Shown here: in pieces, positions 55,153 through 63,135 of the stretch
How positions within the stretch are numbered: the first letter of the stretch is position 1
Layout: each line of letters opens with the position of its first letter
Assembly (NCBI RefSeq): GCF_001591765.1
Contig: NZ_BCVN01000009.1
Location: 1-64,000 of the forward strand
DNA: 64,000 nt
Origin: Pseudolactococcus raffinolactis NBRC 100932
Lineage (GTDB): Bacteria > Bacillota > Bacilli > Lactobacillales > Streptococcaceae
Direction: 5' to 3'
Program-made: the position numbers and the translations under genes
Notes under the pieces: generated by a model
What the model was told of the DNA's origin: nothing
Databases searched by the model: none
What the model saw: the letters and a program-made list of their open reading frames with translations, nothing else

Positions 55153-56319
55153 TTAAATTTTCTGCTCTCTTAGCTTACCAACGAGCATTCCTAGACTTAG
55201 AAGTGCAATGACAAACAGTAGCTGAATGCCAAAGCCTTTGTAGAGGTCTAATTTTTGTGAAGCAGTAAACGTCGTCTGATACCCGATTAAACCGTTTGTC
55301 TCTTCATACCAATAAACCGGTAGAAATTGGGTAAATTTCTTAATAGATGGACTTAGCATCGACAGGGGAACAAATACCCCACAGAGGAAACTCATCCCTA
55401 GTCCAAGAACGTTGGTGACGCTGGAAATAATATTAGCCCTTTGGATGAATTTACTCATCAAGTAAGAAAGTGCCAACGAAACCAAAATCATCAAAGCAAC
55501 ATTGACCAAATAATAGGGAAGATTAGGATCTGCCAAAAATGATTTAGCACTTAGAAGGGTCGGAAGGATTATCGCACAGAGCAACCAGAGTCCGCCTCCA
55601 ATAATACCCGCTCCCAACATGAGCTGCAAATTCATAGACCGATAGGAAACTGGGGCGCAAAGCATTCTTCTTTTCTTATCTGGTTCTGCGTAGATGATTA
55701 AGATGATACCGAGCGAGTAGCTTGTCATGGAAATCAAAATATAGGGCAGGTACTGAAAGAGATAATTATGAAATGGCATTTCGCCACCACTCTTATTTTT
55801 AGCGACCAATGTCACTTTTGATTTTTGATTATCATAGCGCTCAACTTTTTGCACAGCTTGTGCTACTGAGTCACCACTTTCGTGTAGGACTTTAACACTT
55901 TTTAAGAAGTTATTGACTTGATTGGTCACATAGGTACTATCAAAGCCTGGTTTGTTGATTAAAGTTAAGGGCGTCTGCTTGTCAAAATATGCCTTTTCAA
56001 AGCCTTCAGGAATTTTGATGACACTATAGACATTACTATAATAGAGATTTTCCTGGATCCTATCTGGCGTACTGATATCTAAATCACTTTTGACACTTTG
56101 TGTTTGCTTCAGATAGCTGACCAAGCTTTTAGAAAGTGCACTCTGATCTTGATCTTCTATGGCAATGCGGGTTTCAGAGCTTTTAAAGACTGCAGTTGGT
56201 TGATTGTCCCCCATTGAAAATTGTACGACAATCGCCATTGCGATAAAGATAACGAGATAAAGGCTAACGGACTTAGATTCTCGTTTGAGTAAAAGTAGAA
56301 ATCCTTTAAATACTGTCAT
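55153..56319 (-). CDS. ABC-2 type transporter permease, second subunit
   Basis: A 388-aa permease: one N-terminal helix (SLYLVIFIAMAIVVQFSMGD), a large outer domain of about 160 residues, then five to six helices (YILISMTSYSLGIILIIYAE, ISSVTNVLGLGMSFLCGVFV, LFVIALLSLGMLVGKLREQ). This is the YhgE/ABC2_membrane_3 layout of drug or peptide exporters. It overlaps the first permease gene by 14 bases; the two probably form a heterodimer with the ATPase upstream. Confidence 0.9.
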   Translation of the reverse strand: MTVFKGFLLLLKRESKSVSLYLVIFIAMAIVVQFSMGDNQPTAVFKSSETRIAIEDQDQSALSKSLVSYLKQTQSVKSDLDISTPDRIQENLYYSNVYSVIKIPEGFEKAYFDKQTPLTLINKPGFDSTYVTNQVNNFLKSVKVLHESGDSVAQAVQKVERYDNQKSKVTLVAKNKSGGEMPFHNYLFQYLPYILISMTSYSLGIILIIYAEPDKKRRMLCAPVSYRSMNLQLMLGAGIIGGGLWLLCAIILPTLLSAKSFLADPNLPYYLVNVALMILVSLALSYLMSKFIQRANIISSVTNVLGLGMSFLCGVFVPLSMLSPSIKKFTQFLPVYWYEETNGLIGYQTTFTASQKLDLYKGFGIQLLFVIALLSLGMLVGKLREQKI

Positions 56320-57445
56320 AGCGTTCCCTCCTTAACAAGCTAAAGGCGATAGCAATGCAGATCACACTCATAATGGCTAAGGTCCACATATCACGAGCAT
56401 AGCGGGCGGGATTGTCGTAGACACTCAAACAATAAAAGGCATCTGCGAGAACGGCTGCGGGATTGATCCGATTAAGTAGCGGGCAGTATTTTTCGACAAT
56501 GATGCCCATATTTTGAAACATGAGGCCTGCTAAAAATGACGGCACCAAGGTCAAGGCGACAGTCAAGCCCATTTTCAGATTGATGGAGGCCTTGTTTGAA
56601 GCACCTAACACAATACCCAGAGAAACACCAATCACACAACCCATGAGTACTGTGACGATAATCCCAAACAGATTATCTCCCAAACTAATGCCGAATCCCT
56701 TGGTGATATAAAGCGTGAGCAGCAGAACACTGATAAAATCAACCATCAAAATCACGATGAAATCAACTAGAATCAACGTGAGTTTAGGCGTTGGTGAAAT
56801 ACTCCGTCTCGCGCCTAGGGCAGATAGATTAGCTTGGGTTTCAAAGCTATTATTAACCCCTAAAAAGACGCCAGATAAACAAGCATAAGCGATCAGCGCA
56901 AAGAAACATTGCAGAAAACCTGAGGTGGTTTTACCATTTGGTGCTACAGCTTTGACAGTAGGTTTCAAATCAGACATTGTGGCAATGGCTGCAGGGAGCT
57001 TTTCTGGATGTTCTTTTGCAATATCGGAAATCATCGCAACATTTTTATTGTAGCTATCTAAGATAAGCTTTAAAATACTGGCATTCAAGTCAGATCTAGT
57101 GACAGTCAGACTTAAATCCTGATCAAGATAGAATAATCCACTGATTTTCCCATCTTCTAATTTTTCCTCGGCTGCCTTTTCTGTTGAATAAGACTTAATC
57201 GCAATCAACTTTTCCTTTTGCACTTCGGCCAGGAATGCTTTTTGTGTCTCAGTCTGAGCTGACTGAGCACGCACGACCATGGCAATCGGAATCTCAGTTG
57301 CGATTTCATCATGCTTAGCCGAGTCGCCAAAACCAAAAGACATGAAGAAAAATGTGCCTAAAATCATGGGAAAGGCAATCGTCCAAAAGAGAATTGAGCG
57401 ATCTCTTAAGGTTTGTTTCAAACGATATATGAGTAAATGTCTCAT
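56306..57445 (-). CDS. ABC-2 type transporter permease, first subunit
   Basis: A 379-aa permease with the same layout as its partner: an N-terminal helix (SILFWTIAFPMILGTFFFMS), an outer domain, then six helices (FFALIAYACLSGVFLGVNNS, IIVTVLMGCVIGVSLGIVLG, LTVALTLVPSFLAGLMFQNM). It lies 69 bases after the ATPase gene. The substrate is unknown; cell-envelope-active compounds are the usual substrates of such two-component-linked exporters. Confidence 0.9.
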   Translation of the reverse strand: MRHLLIYRLKQTLRDRSILFWTIAFPMILGTFFFMSFGFGDSAKHDEIATEIPIAMVVRAQSAQTETQKAFLAEVQKEKLIAIKSYSTEKAAEEKLEDGKISGLFYLDQDLSLTVTRSDLNASILKLILDSYNKNVAMISDIAKEHPEKLPAAIATMSDLKPTVKAVAPNGKTTSGFLQCFFALIAYACLSGVFLGVNNSFETQANLSALGARRSISPTPKLTLILVDFIVILMVDFISVLLLTLYITKGFGISLGDNLFGIIVTVLMGCVIGVSLGIVLGASNKASINLKMGLTVALTLVPSFLAGLMFQNMGIIVEKYCPLLNRINPAAVLADAFYCLSVYDNPARYARDMWTLAIMSVICIAIAFSLLRRERYDSI

Positions 57446-57514
57446 GTGTATGCTTCCCTTCCTTTCTTTTATATATATGTTAATGTCGGCTTCATATCAT
57501 TCAATCACCTAACT

Positions 57515-58444
57515 TCAATCTCTGAGTTGTTTACCAGTGATTTCTAAAAAGACATCGTTCAGTGTTGGTAATTCCGATAAGACGCGACCAAATGTCATGC
57601 CTGCTTCCTGCAGATGGGCAAGAATCCGCACCAGATTATGCTGCGAACCGGTACAGCGAATCACTAGAGTTTGACCCTGATAAGTCAAATCTAACACGTG
57701 TGGTAAACTATGAATCATAGCTAAATCTGCTTCCTCTAAAACAATATCATCAATGGTAATTGTTTCACCAACCTTAATTAATTCTTTTAAGGCTTCACTT
57801 GACCCTTCAGCAATCACTCGTCCATGGTCGATAATGGCAATCCGTGTACAAATTTGTTCCACTTCTTCCATATAGTGAGAGGTATAGATCACAGTTGAGC
57901 CTTGACGGTTCAGCTCTTGAATACCTTCTAAAATATTATTCCGGCTTTGAGGATCGACAGCTACTGTCGGCTCATCTAAAATAATGAGTTTGGGCTTATG
58001 CGCGATACCACAGGCAATATTCAAACGACGCAAGAGGCCACCTGATAATTTTTTAGGAAACATTTTAACGTAGTCTGCGAGACCAACAAAGTCAATCGCT
58101 TCCTTGACCAACTTTTGTCGTGTCGCCTTATCCTTAACGTATAAGCCACAGAAGTAGTCAATATTTTCATAAACCGTCATCTGTTCAAAGACTGCCACAT
58201 TTTGCATGATAATCCCAATCTCTTGCTTGATGTCATAACTATCTACGGTCATGGGTTTCCCAAAAATCGTAATATCTCCCTTGTCGTATTTCAATAGTGC
58301 AAGTAGACAATTAATAGCTGTCGTTTTACCAGAACCATTGGGCCCGAGTAAGCCGAATATTTCACCCTCTCGAATGTCTAAATTCAGATGGTCAAGCGCT
58401 AGAACATTACCGTATCGTTTAACTAAATTTTCAATATGAATCAT
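57515..58444 (-). CDS. ABC-2 exporter ATPase
   Basis: A 309-aa ATPase of the DrrA/CcmA-like group: GLLGPNGSGKTTAINCLLAL, LSGGLLRRLNIACGIA (signature), KLIILDEPTVAVDPQSRNNI and YTSHYMEEVEQICTRIAIID. The C-terminal extension of about 80 residues (residues 230-309) is typical of this group. First gene of a three-gene exporter operon that is divergent from the histidine kinase gene. Confidence 0.94.
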   Translation of the reverse strand: MIHIENLVKRYGNVLALDHLNLDIREGEIFGLLGPNGSGKTTAINCLLALLKYDKGDITIFGKPMTVDSYDIKQEIGIIMQNVAVFEQMTVYENIDYFCGLYVKDKATRQKLVKEAIDFVGLADYVKMFPKKLSGGLLRRLNIACGIAHKPKLIILDEPTVAVDPQSRNNILEGIQELNRQGSTVIYTSHYMEEVEQICTRIAIIDHGRVIAEGSSEALKELIKVGETITIDDIVLEEADLAMIHSLPHVLDLTYQGQTLVIRCTGSQHNLVRILAHLQEAGMTFGRVLSELPTLNDVFLEITGKQLRD

Positions 58445-58635
58445 GAGTCTTACCTCCTCTTAAAAAATCATTTGTTTATACCTTAATTATAGCTAAACCT
58501 ACTGCGCTAGGTAAGTGTTAGATGTCAGCAAACTTAGTGACAAATGTCATGAGATGATGAACGATCGTTGAAATACTAGATTTTATGGTAGATACAGTGT
58601 AAAATGGGAATAACTTAGTTAAAAAGCAATTATAA

Positions 58636-58738
58636 GAAAGACTTTGAGCGGACGGAGTTCGCGAATGACCCTGCTGGGACGCAGCACCAGCGTAGGACAA
58701 GTTTCAAGCATTCACGAAGTGAAATCTCAGAAAGGAGA
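58636..58738 (+). repeat. 105-bp repeat element, copy B (before the histidine kinase gene)
   Basis: It starts GAAAGACTTTGAGCGGACG and runs to the AAAGGAG of the kinase gene. It is the same element as 35954-36058, with GCTGG/CCAGC and TTCAC/GTGAA hairpins. It lies in the intergenic region, and the frame through it (from 58644) is a false extension of the kinase gene. Confidence 0.8.
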
Positions 58739-58745
58739 ATTAACC

Positions 58746-59849
58746 ATGCGACGCGTTACCGATCAAGTCATTTTGATTATTTACGGACTGATTTTAGGCT
58801 GTACCATCAAGATAGATGCATCACTCGTCATAGCCTTGCTACTTGCAATCAGTTATCTAGCGATGATGACATTGGCAGATGCTAAATCGCTTTGGCGCCC
58901 TTTACTTTTCACGGGACTTTTCTACGGCTTTTCGATCATTTATCCGCTGTGTCTACTTTTTTCACCACTTATCGCCTATCATTTGATTTCAAGACAAAAT
59001 AAACTCATGCTTGGAATTAGCCTGCTTTTGATTATTGATTTATCTTTTCAAAGTGATGTGATCTCACTTTTCCCAACAGGAACTTTTCTTGCTTTTGGCT
59101 TGATGATTGCTGGATACGCTGTCACTCAAACACGGCAGATTGACAAGCTCACTTCTAGTCTTCAAAAGACGCGAGATGATAGTACTGAACTAACGCTTCT
59201 GTTGCAGGATAAAAACCGGTCGCTAAGAGATAAACAAGACTATGAAATTTATGCCGCCACTCTAAAAGAACGGAACCGTATCGCACGTGAGATTCATGAT
59301 AATGTCGGACACTTATTATCTCGCGCCATTTTAATTACGGGTGCCATGAAGATGACCAATCAAATTTCTGGCCTTCAAGAACCGTTTGAGAGTCTTGATA
59401 GTTCGCTTGGTGAGGCCATGGACAGTATTCGAAAAAGTGTGCATGATTTACATGATGATGCTGTTGACCTCGAGAAGGCGCTTGAAGAAATTATCGCCGA
59501 TTTTAGTTTTTGTTCCGTTGACTTTTCTTATCACCTATCAAAAACCATTGCGCGTGAGGTCAAATATAACGTTATCGCCATTGTCAAAGAAGCGCTGAAT
59601 AACGTCATGAAACACAGCAATGCCAACCTGGTCCAACTGACTGTCTCTGAATCCGAAGATCTTTATCAGGTGATGATTGAAGACAATGGTACGACGATCT
59701 CGCCAAACACGCCGACTAACCCACTCAATATCGAAACACGTGGGATTGGTTTGATTAACATGACGGAGCGCGTGAAAAAATTACACGGCACGATTACTTT
59801 TTATAGTCAAAATGGCTTTAGAATTTATATCAAGCTGCCTAAACATTAA
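58746..59849 (+). CDS. Sensor histidine kinase (NarL/DesK-type)
   Basis: A 367-aa kinase: about five to six N-terminal membrane helices (residues 7-125) with little outside the membrane, a short coiled coil, the HisKA_3 box ERNRIAREIHDNVGHLLSRA with His184, and an HATPase domain (IVKEALNNVMKHSNANLVQL, MIEDNGTT, GIGLINMTERVKKLHGTI). The start is ATG 58746, with AAAGGAG upstream. A lack of outer sensor domain suggests intramembrane sensing. Its response regulator follows 29 bases later, and the divergent ABC exporter is the likely target. Confidence 0.93.
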   Translation: MRRVTDQVILIIYGLILGCTIKIDASLVIALLLAISYLAMMTLADAKSLWRPLLFTGLFYGFSIIYPLCLLFSPLIAYHLISRQNKLMLGISLLLIIDLSFQSDVISLFPTGTFLAFGLMIAGYAVTQTRQIDKLTSSLQKTRDDSTELTLLLQDKNRSLRDKQDYEIYAATLKERNRIAREIHDNVGHLLSRAILITGAMKMTNQISGLQEPFESLDSSLGEAMDSIRKSVHDLHDDAVDLEKALEEIIADFSFCSVDFSYHLSKTIAREVKYNVIAIVKEALNNVMKHSNANLVQLTVSESEDLYQVMIEDNGTTISPNTPTNPLNIETRGIGLINMTERVKKLHGTITFYSQNGFRIYIKLPKH

Positions 59850-59878
59850 CCGAAATTACTAAAAAAAGGAGCATTCAC

Positions 59879-60520
59879 ATGCGTGTTTTAATCGTAGATG
59901 ATGACGCCCTCATCACCAGCGCTTTAAAAATGATTCTAGAAGTCGACCAAATCGAGATTGTAGGCATTGGCCATGATGGCAGCGAAGCGATCCAACTCTA
60001 CGAAGCACTCAAACCTGACATTCTACTCATGGATATTCGCATGCAAACGATGACAGGACTCGATGCCGCGAAAACTATTCTCGCGCAAAATCCCAATGCT
60101 AAAATTTTACTCTTAACTACTTTTTCTGACGACGACTACATCATTCAGGCCCTCAAGTATGGCGTCAAAGGTTATCTCATCAAACAAGATTACAGTAGCA
60201 TTGTGCCTGCGCTAAATGCTGTCAGCATGGGTCAAACCGTCTTTGGTACAGAAATCATCGCTAAGATTCCAGGACTCTTACACACTGAACAGCCTGATCC
60301 TCAAGCAAGGTTTCATTATGCAGATTATGGTCTGACAGCTAAGGAATATGATTTAATCGGACTTGTCGCTGATGGGCTCAGTAATAAAGAAATCTCTGAT
60401 CAGATTTTTCTAAGCGAGGGCACGATTCGTAACTATTTGAGTACTATTCTTGACAAGTTACATTTACGTGACCGCACACAATTAGCCATTTTTTATTTGA
60501 CGACAAAAGATGCTGATTAA
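59879..60520 (+). CDS. NarL/LuxR-family response regulator
   Basis: A 213-aa regulator: receiver domain with acidic pocket VDDDA and phospho-acceptor Asp52 (ILLMDIRMQT), LLTTFSDDDYIIQALKYGVK with the conserved Thr and Lys, then a LuxR-type HTH (DYGLTAKEYDLIGLVADGLS and NKEISDQIFLSEGTIRNYLS). AAAGGAG lies before the ATG. It probably controls the divergent ABC-2 exporter operon. Confidence 0.95.
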   Translation: MRVLIVDDDALITSALKMILEVDQIEIVGIGHDGSEAIQLYEALKPDILLMDIRMQTMTGLDAAKTILAQNPNAKILLLTTFSDDDYIIQALKYGVKGYLIKQDYSSIVPALNAVSMGQTVFGTEIIAKIPGLLHTEQPDPQARFHYADYGLTAKEYDLIGLVADGLSNKEISDQIFLSEGTIRNYLSTILDKLHLRDRTQLAIFYLTTKDAD

Positions 60521-60530
60521 CAAATTTCAG

Positions 60531-60572
60531 GTATCAAAAAACAGGCAACCTACGTTACCTGTTTTTTGATAT
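60531..60572. terminator. Terminator of the two-component operon
   Basis: A nearly perfect stem, TATCAAAAAACAGG-AAC with its complement, about 17 bp with a T run, directly after the response regulator gene. Confidence 0.85.
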
Positions 60573-60781
60573 CCTCAAGCTTATTTCACTTCTTCAAAGA
60601 AACTGTGCTGATTATCATTTTTCATAGCTGTTCAAACCATTGCTATTACGGCATATCTGGAAAAGTATATAATCATCAATAATTACCAAATATCACTTCT
60701 GCCAAGTTTGATATATGGATAAATATGTTATTGCTGATAAACTCTGTCTGAATGAAAATAAATTGCTAGAATACTGTTTTT

Positions 60782-60870
60782 TTGAAGTTTTAAAGTGTTT
60801 TTGTTAAAACATCATGTTAATAAAAGACATACTACTATTAACGATAAATTCTAAAATGTTTTTTCTTCCT
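60782..60870 (-). pseudogene. Decayed 5' end of a second toxin-lipoprotein gene
   Basis: The minus-strand sequence matches the start of the toxin gene at 63882-63978 at about four of five bases by eye, including TTTTAACAAAAACACTTTAAA opposite TTCTAACAAAAACACTTTGAA. The start codon is AGG here and stops interrupt the signal peptide. Only about 90 bases remain. The rest of the 60573-60987 gap is AT-rich and shows no intact gene; a sequence close to the CodY box (two mismatches) lies at 60884-60898. Confidence 0.7.
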
Positions 60871-60987
60871 TTTCTGATTTTTATATTTTCAGAAAAGTCC
60901 CTATCCATAACAGCTTATAATATGATAGCCGATATCTAGTCAAAGTACAAAGTTTTTCCTATCTTTTCCCTCACGTTTTGAACGAAT

Positions 60988-61386
60988 TTATTCTTGTAAA
61001 TAATTATGATAGAAAATATTAATACTACTAATATTACTACGAGAATCATATTCTGACTCAATCATTCCCCAACTATATTTTTTTCCTGAAACGATCTGAT
61101 ATGATAATAAAATCTTATCATGAATTTGTTTTCGTTCTTTTTCTGTTTCTACTGTAAAATCAAAATCTATATTTAAAAGAGAGAAAGAATAAATTTTTCC
61201 ATCTCTAAAGAATAGACTTACAATGTATTTTTTGTCGTCAATTATTTGTGGTTCTACAAGATAAATAATTTTATTAGGATTTTGATTATTATAAAAAGAA
61301 GTTTTTTTAAACTCTAAAAATGTCAAATTAGAGTGGAGTATCAAATCGGGATAAATCATTATATTACCCGTTTGCAAGTCTATCAT
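60988..61386 (-). CDS. Hypothetical protein, possible immunity-type protein cut by an ochre codon
   Basis: A 132-aa protein of unknown family (MIDLQTGNIMIYPDLILHSN at the start), acidic-neutral and without membrane segments or signal peptide. AAGGAG lies before its ATG. Its last codons YHNYLQE end in TAA, but the same frame continues IRSKREGKDRKNFVL and then stops. This matches the C-terminal tail NYLDEQIRLKREEEDRNSFG of the neighbouring immunity family. So the tail seems to be lost by a CAA-to-TAA change, while the body is not recognisably related to that family. It lies in the toxin-immunity array; an immunity role is inferred. Confidence 0.6.
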   Translation of the reverse strand: MIDLQTGNIMIYPDLILHSNLTFLEFKKTSFYNNQNPNKIIYLVEPQIIDDKKYIVSLFFRDGKIYSFSLLNIDFDFTVETEKERKQIHDKILLSYQIVSGKKYSWGMIESEYDSRSNISSINIFYHNYLQE

Positions 61387-61401
61387 ATTACTAAAACTCC
61401 T

Positions 61402-61479
61402 TTATTTTAAAATTATGCTTGAAGTTGGTTTTATACTTCCTGATTTCATTAAACCGTCAATATCTAGTATAACTTCCAT
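61402..61479 (-). pseudogene. 25-codon relic of the immunity gene with an internal deletion
   Basis: ATG at 61479 with the same AAGGTGAGTAA leader as its neighbours. It reads MEVILDIDGLMKSGSIKPTS and then a short tail. The first residues match MEVIPDI of the immunity family, and GLMKSGSI matches the GMMNSGSI segment that lies about 70 residues further in the decayed copy at 61530-62040. Confidence 0.55.
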
Positions 61480-61529
61480 TTACTCACCTTCCTTTATCAA
61501 ATATAAAAGATTGTAAGTCAGAAATCAAA

Positions 61530-62040
61530 TTAAAATCCAAAACTATTTCTATCCTCTTCTTCACGTTTCAAACGGATTTGTTCATCAAGATAATTTTTGA
61601 GAATTTGAAGTGATTTTATCATAGTCTCTAAGTTATTTCCAGAAGTTCCCTCATACTTCAAAAAATCTACTATCTCGGAATTATCTATATAGGCATACCA
61701 TAACTCTGTAAATAACTCCCCATTCTCCAACGGATTCCATGCTCAACCCGATAATGATTTAGAATTTACAACTAAATAGTTCGGTATCATAATACTTAAA
61801 TATCCACCTATACTGCCCGAGTTCATCATACCTTTAGTTCTAGTATCACCAATCCATAACATAAAATCAATATTTCGACATGTTAAAACCATACGAAAGT
61901 CTTTATAGAACTGGACATCATTCTCTCCTGTACCTACCCCTCATATTTTTTTAATACAACACTTGCCCCAAAGACTGTCTCCAAAGACTTCTTGATATTG
62001 ATGTAATCAACTAAGTCTTTATATCCGGTATAACTTCAAT
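61530..62040 (-). pseudogene. Decayed third copy of the immunity gene
   Basis: Full-length but broken relative of the two intact copies to its right. The start codon is ATT instead of ATG (IEVIPDIKT, then a stop), and a frameshift leads into LVDYINIKKSLETVFGASVV. Further segments are FMLWIGDTRTKGMMNSGSIG, a stop, then WNPLENGELFTELWYAYIDN and the conserved tail NYLDEQIRLKREEEDRNSFG. An internal 66-codon frame (61530-61730) is open and has no good start of its own. Confidence 0.8.
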
Positions 62041-62095
62041 TTTTTTATCCTCTTATCAATATATGAAAATAGAAGATTGTAAGGCAGAAATTAAC

Positions 62096-62590
62096 TTAAA
62101 ATCCAAAACCATTTCTATCATTTTCTTCACGTTTCAAACAGATTTGCTCATCAAGATAATCTTTTAGGATTTGAAAGCATTTTTTTATTGTTTCTAAGTT
62201 ATATCCTAAATTATTATATCTCAATATATCCCAAATTTCTGAGTTCTTAGGAAATTGATACTCAAAATTATCAAATCTAACTCCATCATCTGCTATATAT
62301 GGCGCCCAACCTTCTGTTTTTTGTGTTTCAGGTATTAGAATATTAACACTTCCTCCATGAATTCCTTGATTCATCATACCTTTGGTCCGAGTATCTCCAA
62401 CCCATACAACAAAACTTCTAAGTTTGTACTTCCAAATCATACGAAAATCATTTCGTAATTCAATATCACTTTCACCTTTACCAATACCTTCATATTTGGT
62501 AAGAGAGACATTTTCTCCAAAAACATCTGATAATGCTTGATTAACATTAATATAACCTATTGATTTTTTTATATCTGGTATAACTTCCAT
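62096..62590 (-). CDS. Putative immunity protein, copy 2
   Basis: A 164-aa soluble protein of a family I cannot name. It starts MEVIPDIKKSIGYINVNQAL and carries the core VVWVGDTRTKGMMNQGIHGG, EGWAPYIADDG, and the tail DYLDEQICLKREENDRNGFG. It is clearly paralogous to copy 1 (63135-62641) in every segment, with highest similarity at both ends. AAGGAAGGTAGTAA precedes the ATG. Small soluble genes in tandem after a toxin gene are typical of immunity arrays of polymorphic toxins. Function inferred from context. Confidence 0.65.
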   Translation of the reverse strand: MEVIPDIKKSIGYINVNQALSDVFGENVSLTKYEGIGKGESDIELRNDFRMIWKYKLRSFVVWVGDTRTKGMMNQGIHGGSVNILIPETQKTEGWAPYIADDGVRFDNFEYQFPKNSEIWDILRYNNLGYNLETIKKCFQILKDYLDEQICLKREENDRNGFGF

Positions 62591-62640
62591 TTACTACCTT
62601 CCTTTATCAAATATAGAAGATTGTAAAATAGAAAATCAAA

Positions 62641-63135
62641 TTAAAATCCAAAACTATTTCTATCATTTTCTTCACGTTTCAAACGAATTTGTTCATCAAG
62701 ATAATTTTTAAGAATTTGAAACCGTATCCTCAATCCTTCTAAATCATAGCCTAAACTTCCATACATTAAGATATCCCAAGTTTCTGATTTTTCGGGAAAT
62801 TTATTCATCAAGAACGTGTACCTTATGCCTGCATCGTCTGTATACGGTGCCCAACCTTCAGTCCATTCAGAATCTGGAATAAAAATATTCACTCTTTCTC
62901 CATGTCTACCTTGATTCATCATCCCTTTAGTCCGAGTATCTCCAATTTCCAATATAAAGTACCATGTTTGGTACTTCAAAATCATATCAAAATCGTTCCT
63001 TCCTACAACATCATTTTCGCCATTGCCAATCCCTATATATCTGACAAGAGATACACTTGTTCCGAATACATCCGATAGGGCTTGATTAACATTAATGTAG
63101 CCTATTGAATTTTTAATATCTGGTATTACTTCCAT
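62641..63135 (-). CDS. Putative immunity protein, copy 1
   Basis: A 164-aa soluble protein, first gene after the toxin gene and separated from it by one base. It starts MEVIPDIKNSIGYINVNQAL, with ILEIGDTRTKGMMNQGRHGE and EGWAPYTDDAG in the core and the tail NYLDEQIRLKREENDRNSFG. AGGGGAGGG precedes the ATG. Immediate position after the toxin suggests that it is the cognate immunity protein. No named family recognised. Confidence 0.7.
   Translation of the reverse strand: MEVIPDIKNSIGYINVNQALSDVFGTSVSLVRYIGIGNGENDVVGRNDFDMILKYQTWYFILEIGDTRTKGMMNQGRHGERVNIFIPDSEWTEGWAPYTDDAGIRYTFLMNKFPEKSETWDILMYGSLGYDLEGLRIRFQILKNYLDEQIRLKREENDRNSFGF

Larger units (their letters stand above)
62096..63135 (-). 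repeat. Tandem direct repeat of the immunity unit
   Basis: The two intact genes start 545 bases apart, and the decayed third copy follows at about 550-565 bases. The spacers are also conserved: ATCAAATATAGAAGATTGTA and AATTAAAATCCAAAACTATT (plus strand) recur between copies. The array thus arose by duplication of a unit of gene plus spacer. Confidence 0.75.

Noticed and set aside
58644-58745. N-terminal extension of the histidine kinase
   Set aside because: Same repeat element; AAAGGAG stands before ATG 58746 and the kinase's first membrane helix begins there.
60884-60898. CodY box
   Set aside because: Two mismatches to AATTTTCWGAAAATT, and it stands before a dead gene fragment; too weak to list as a feature.
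62096-63135. CRISPR-like array from the repeated spacers
   Set aside because: The repeats are whole genes plus spacers of about 545 bases, not short regular repeats.
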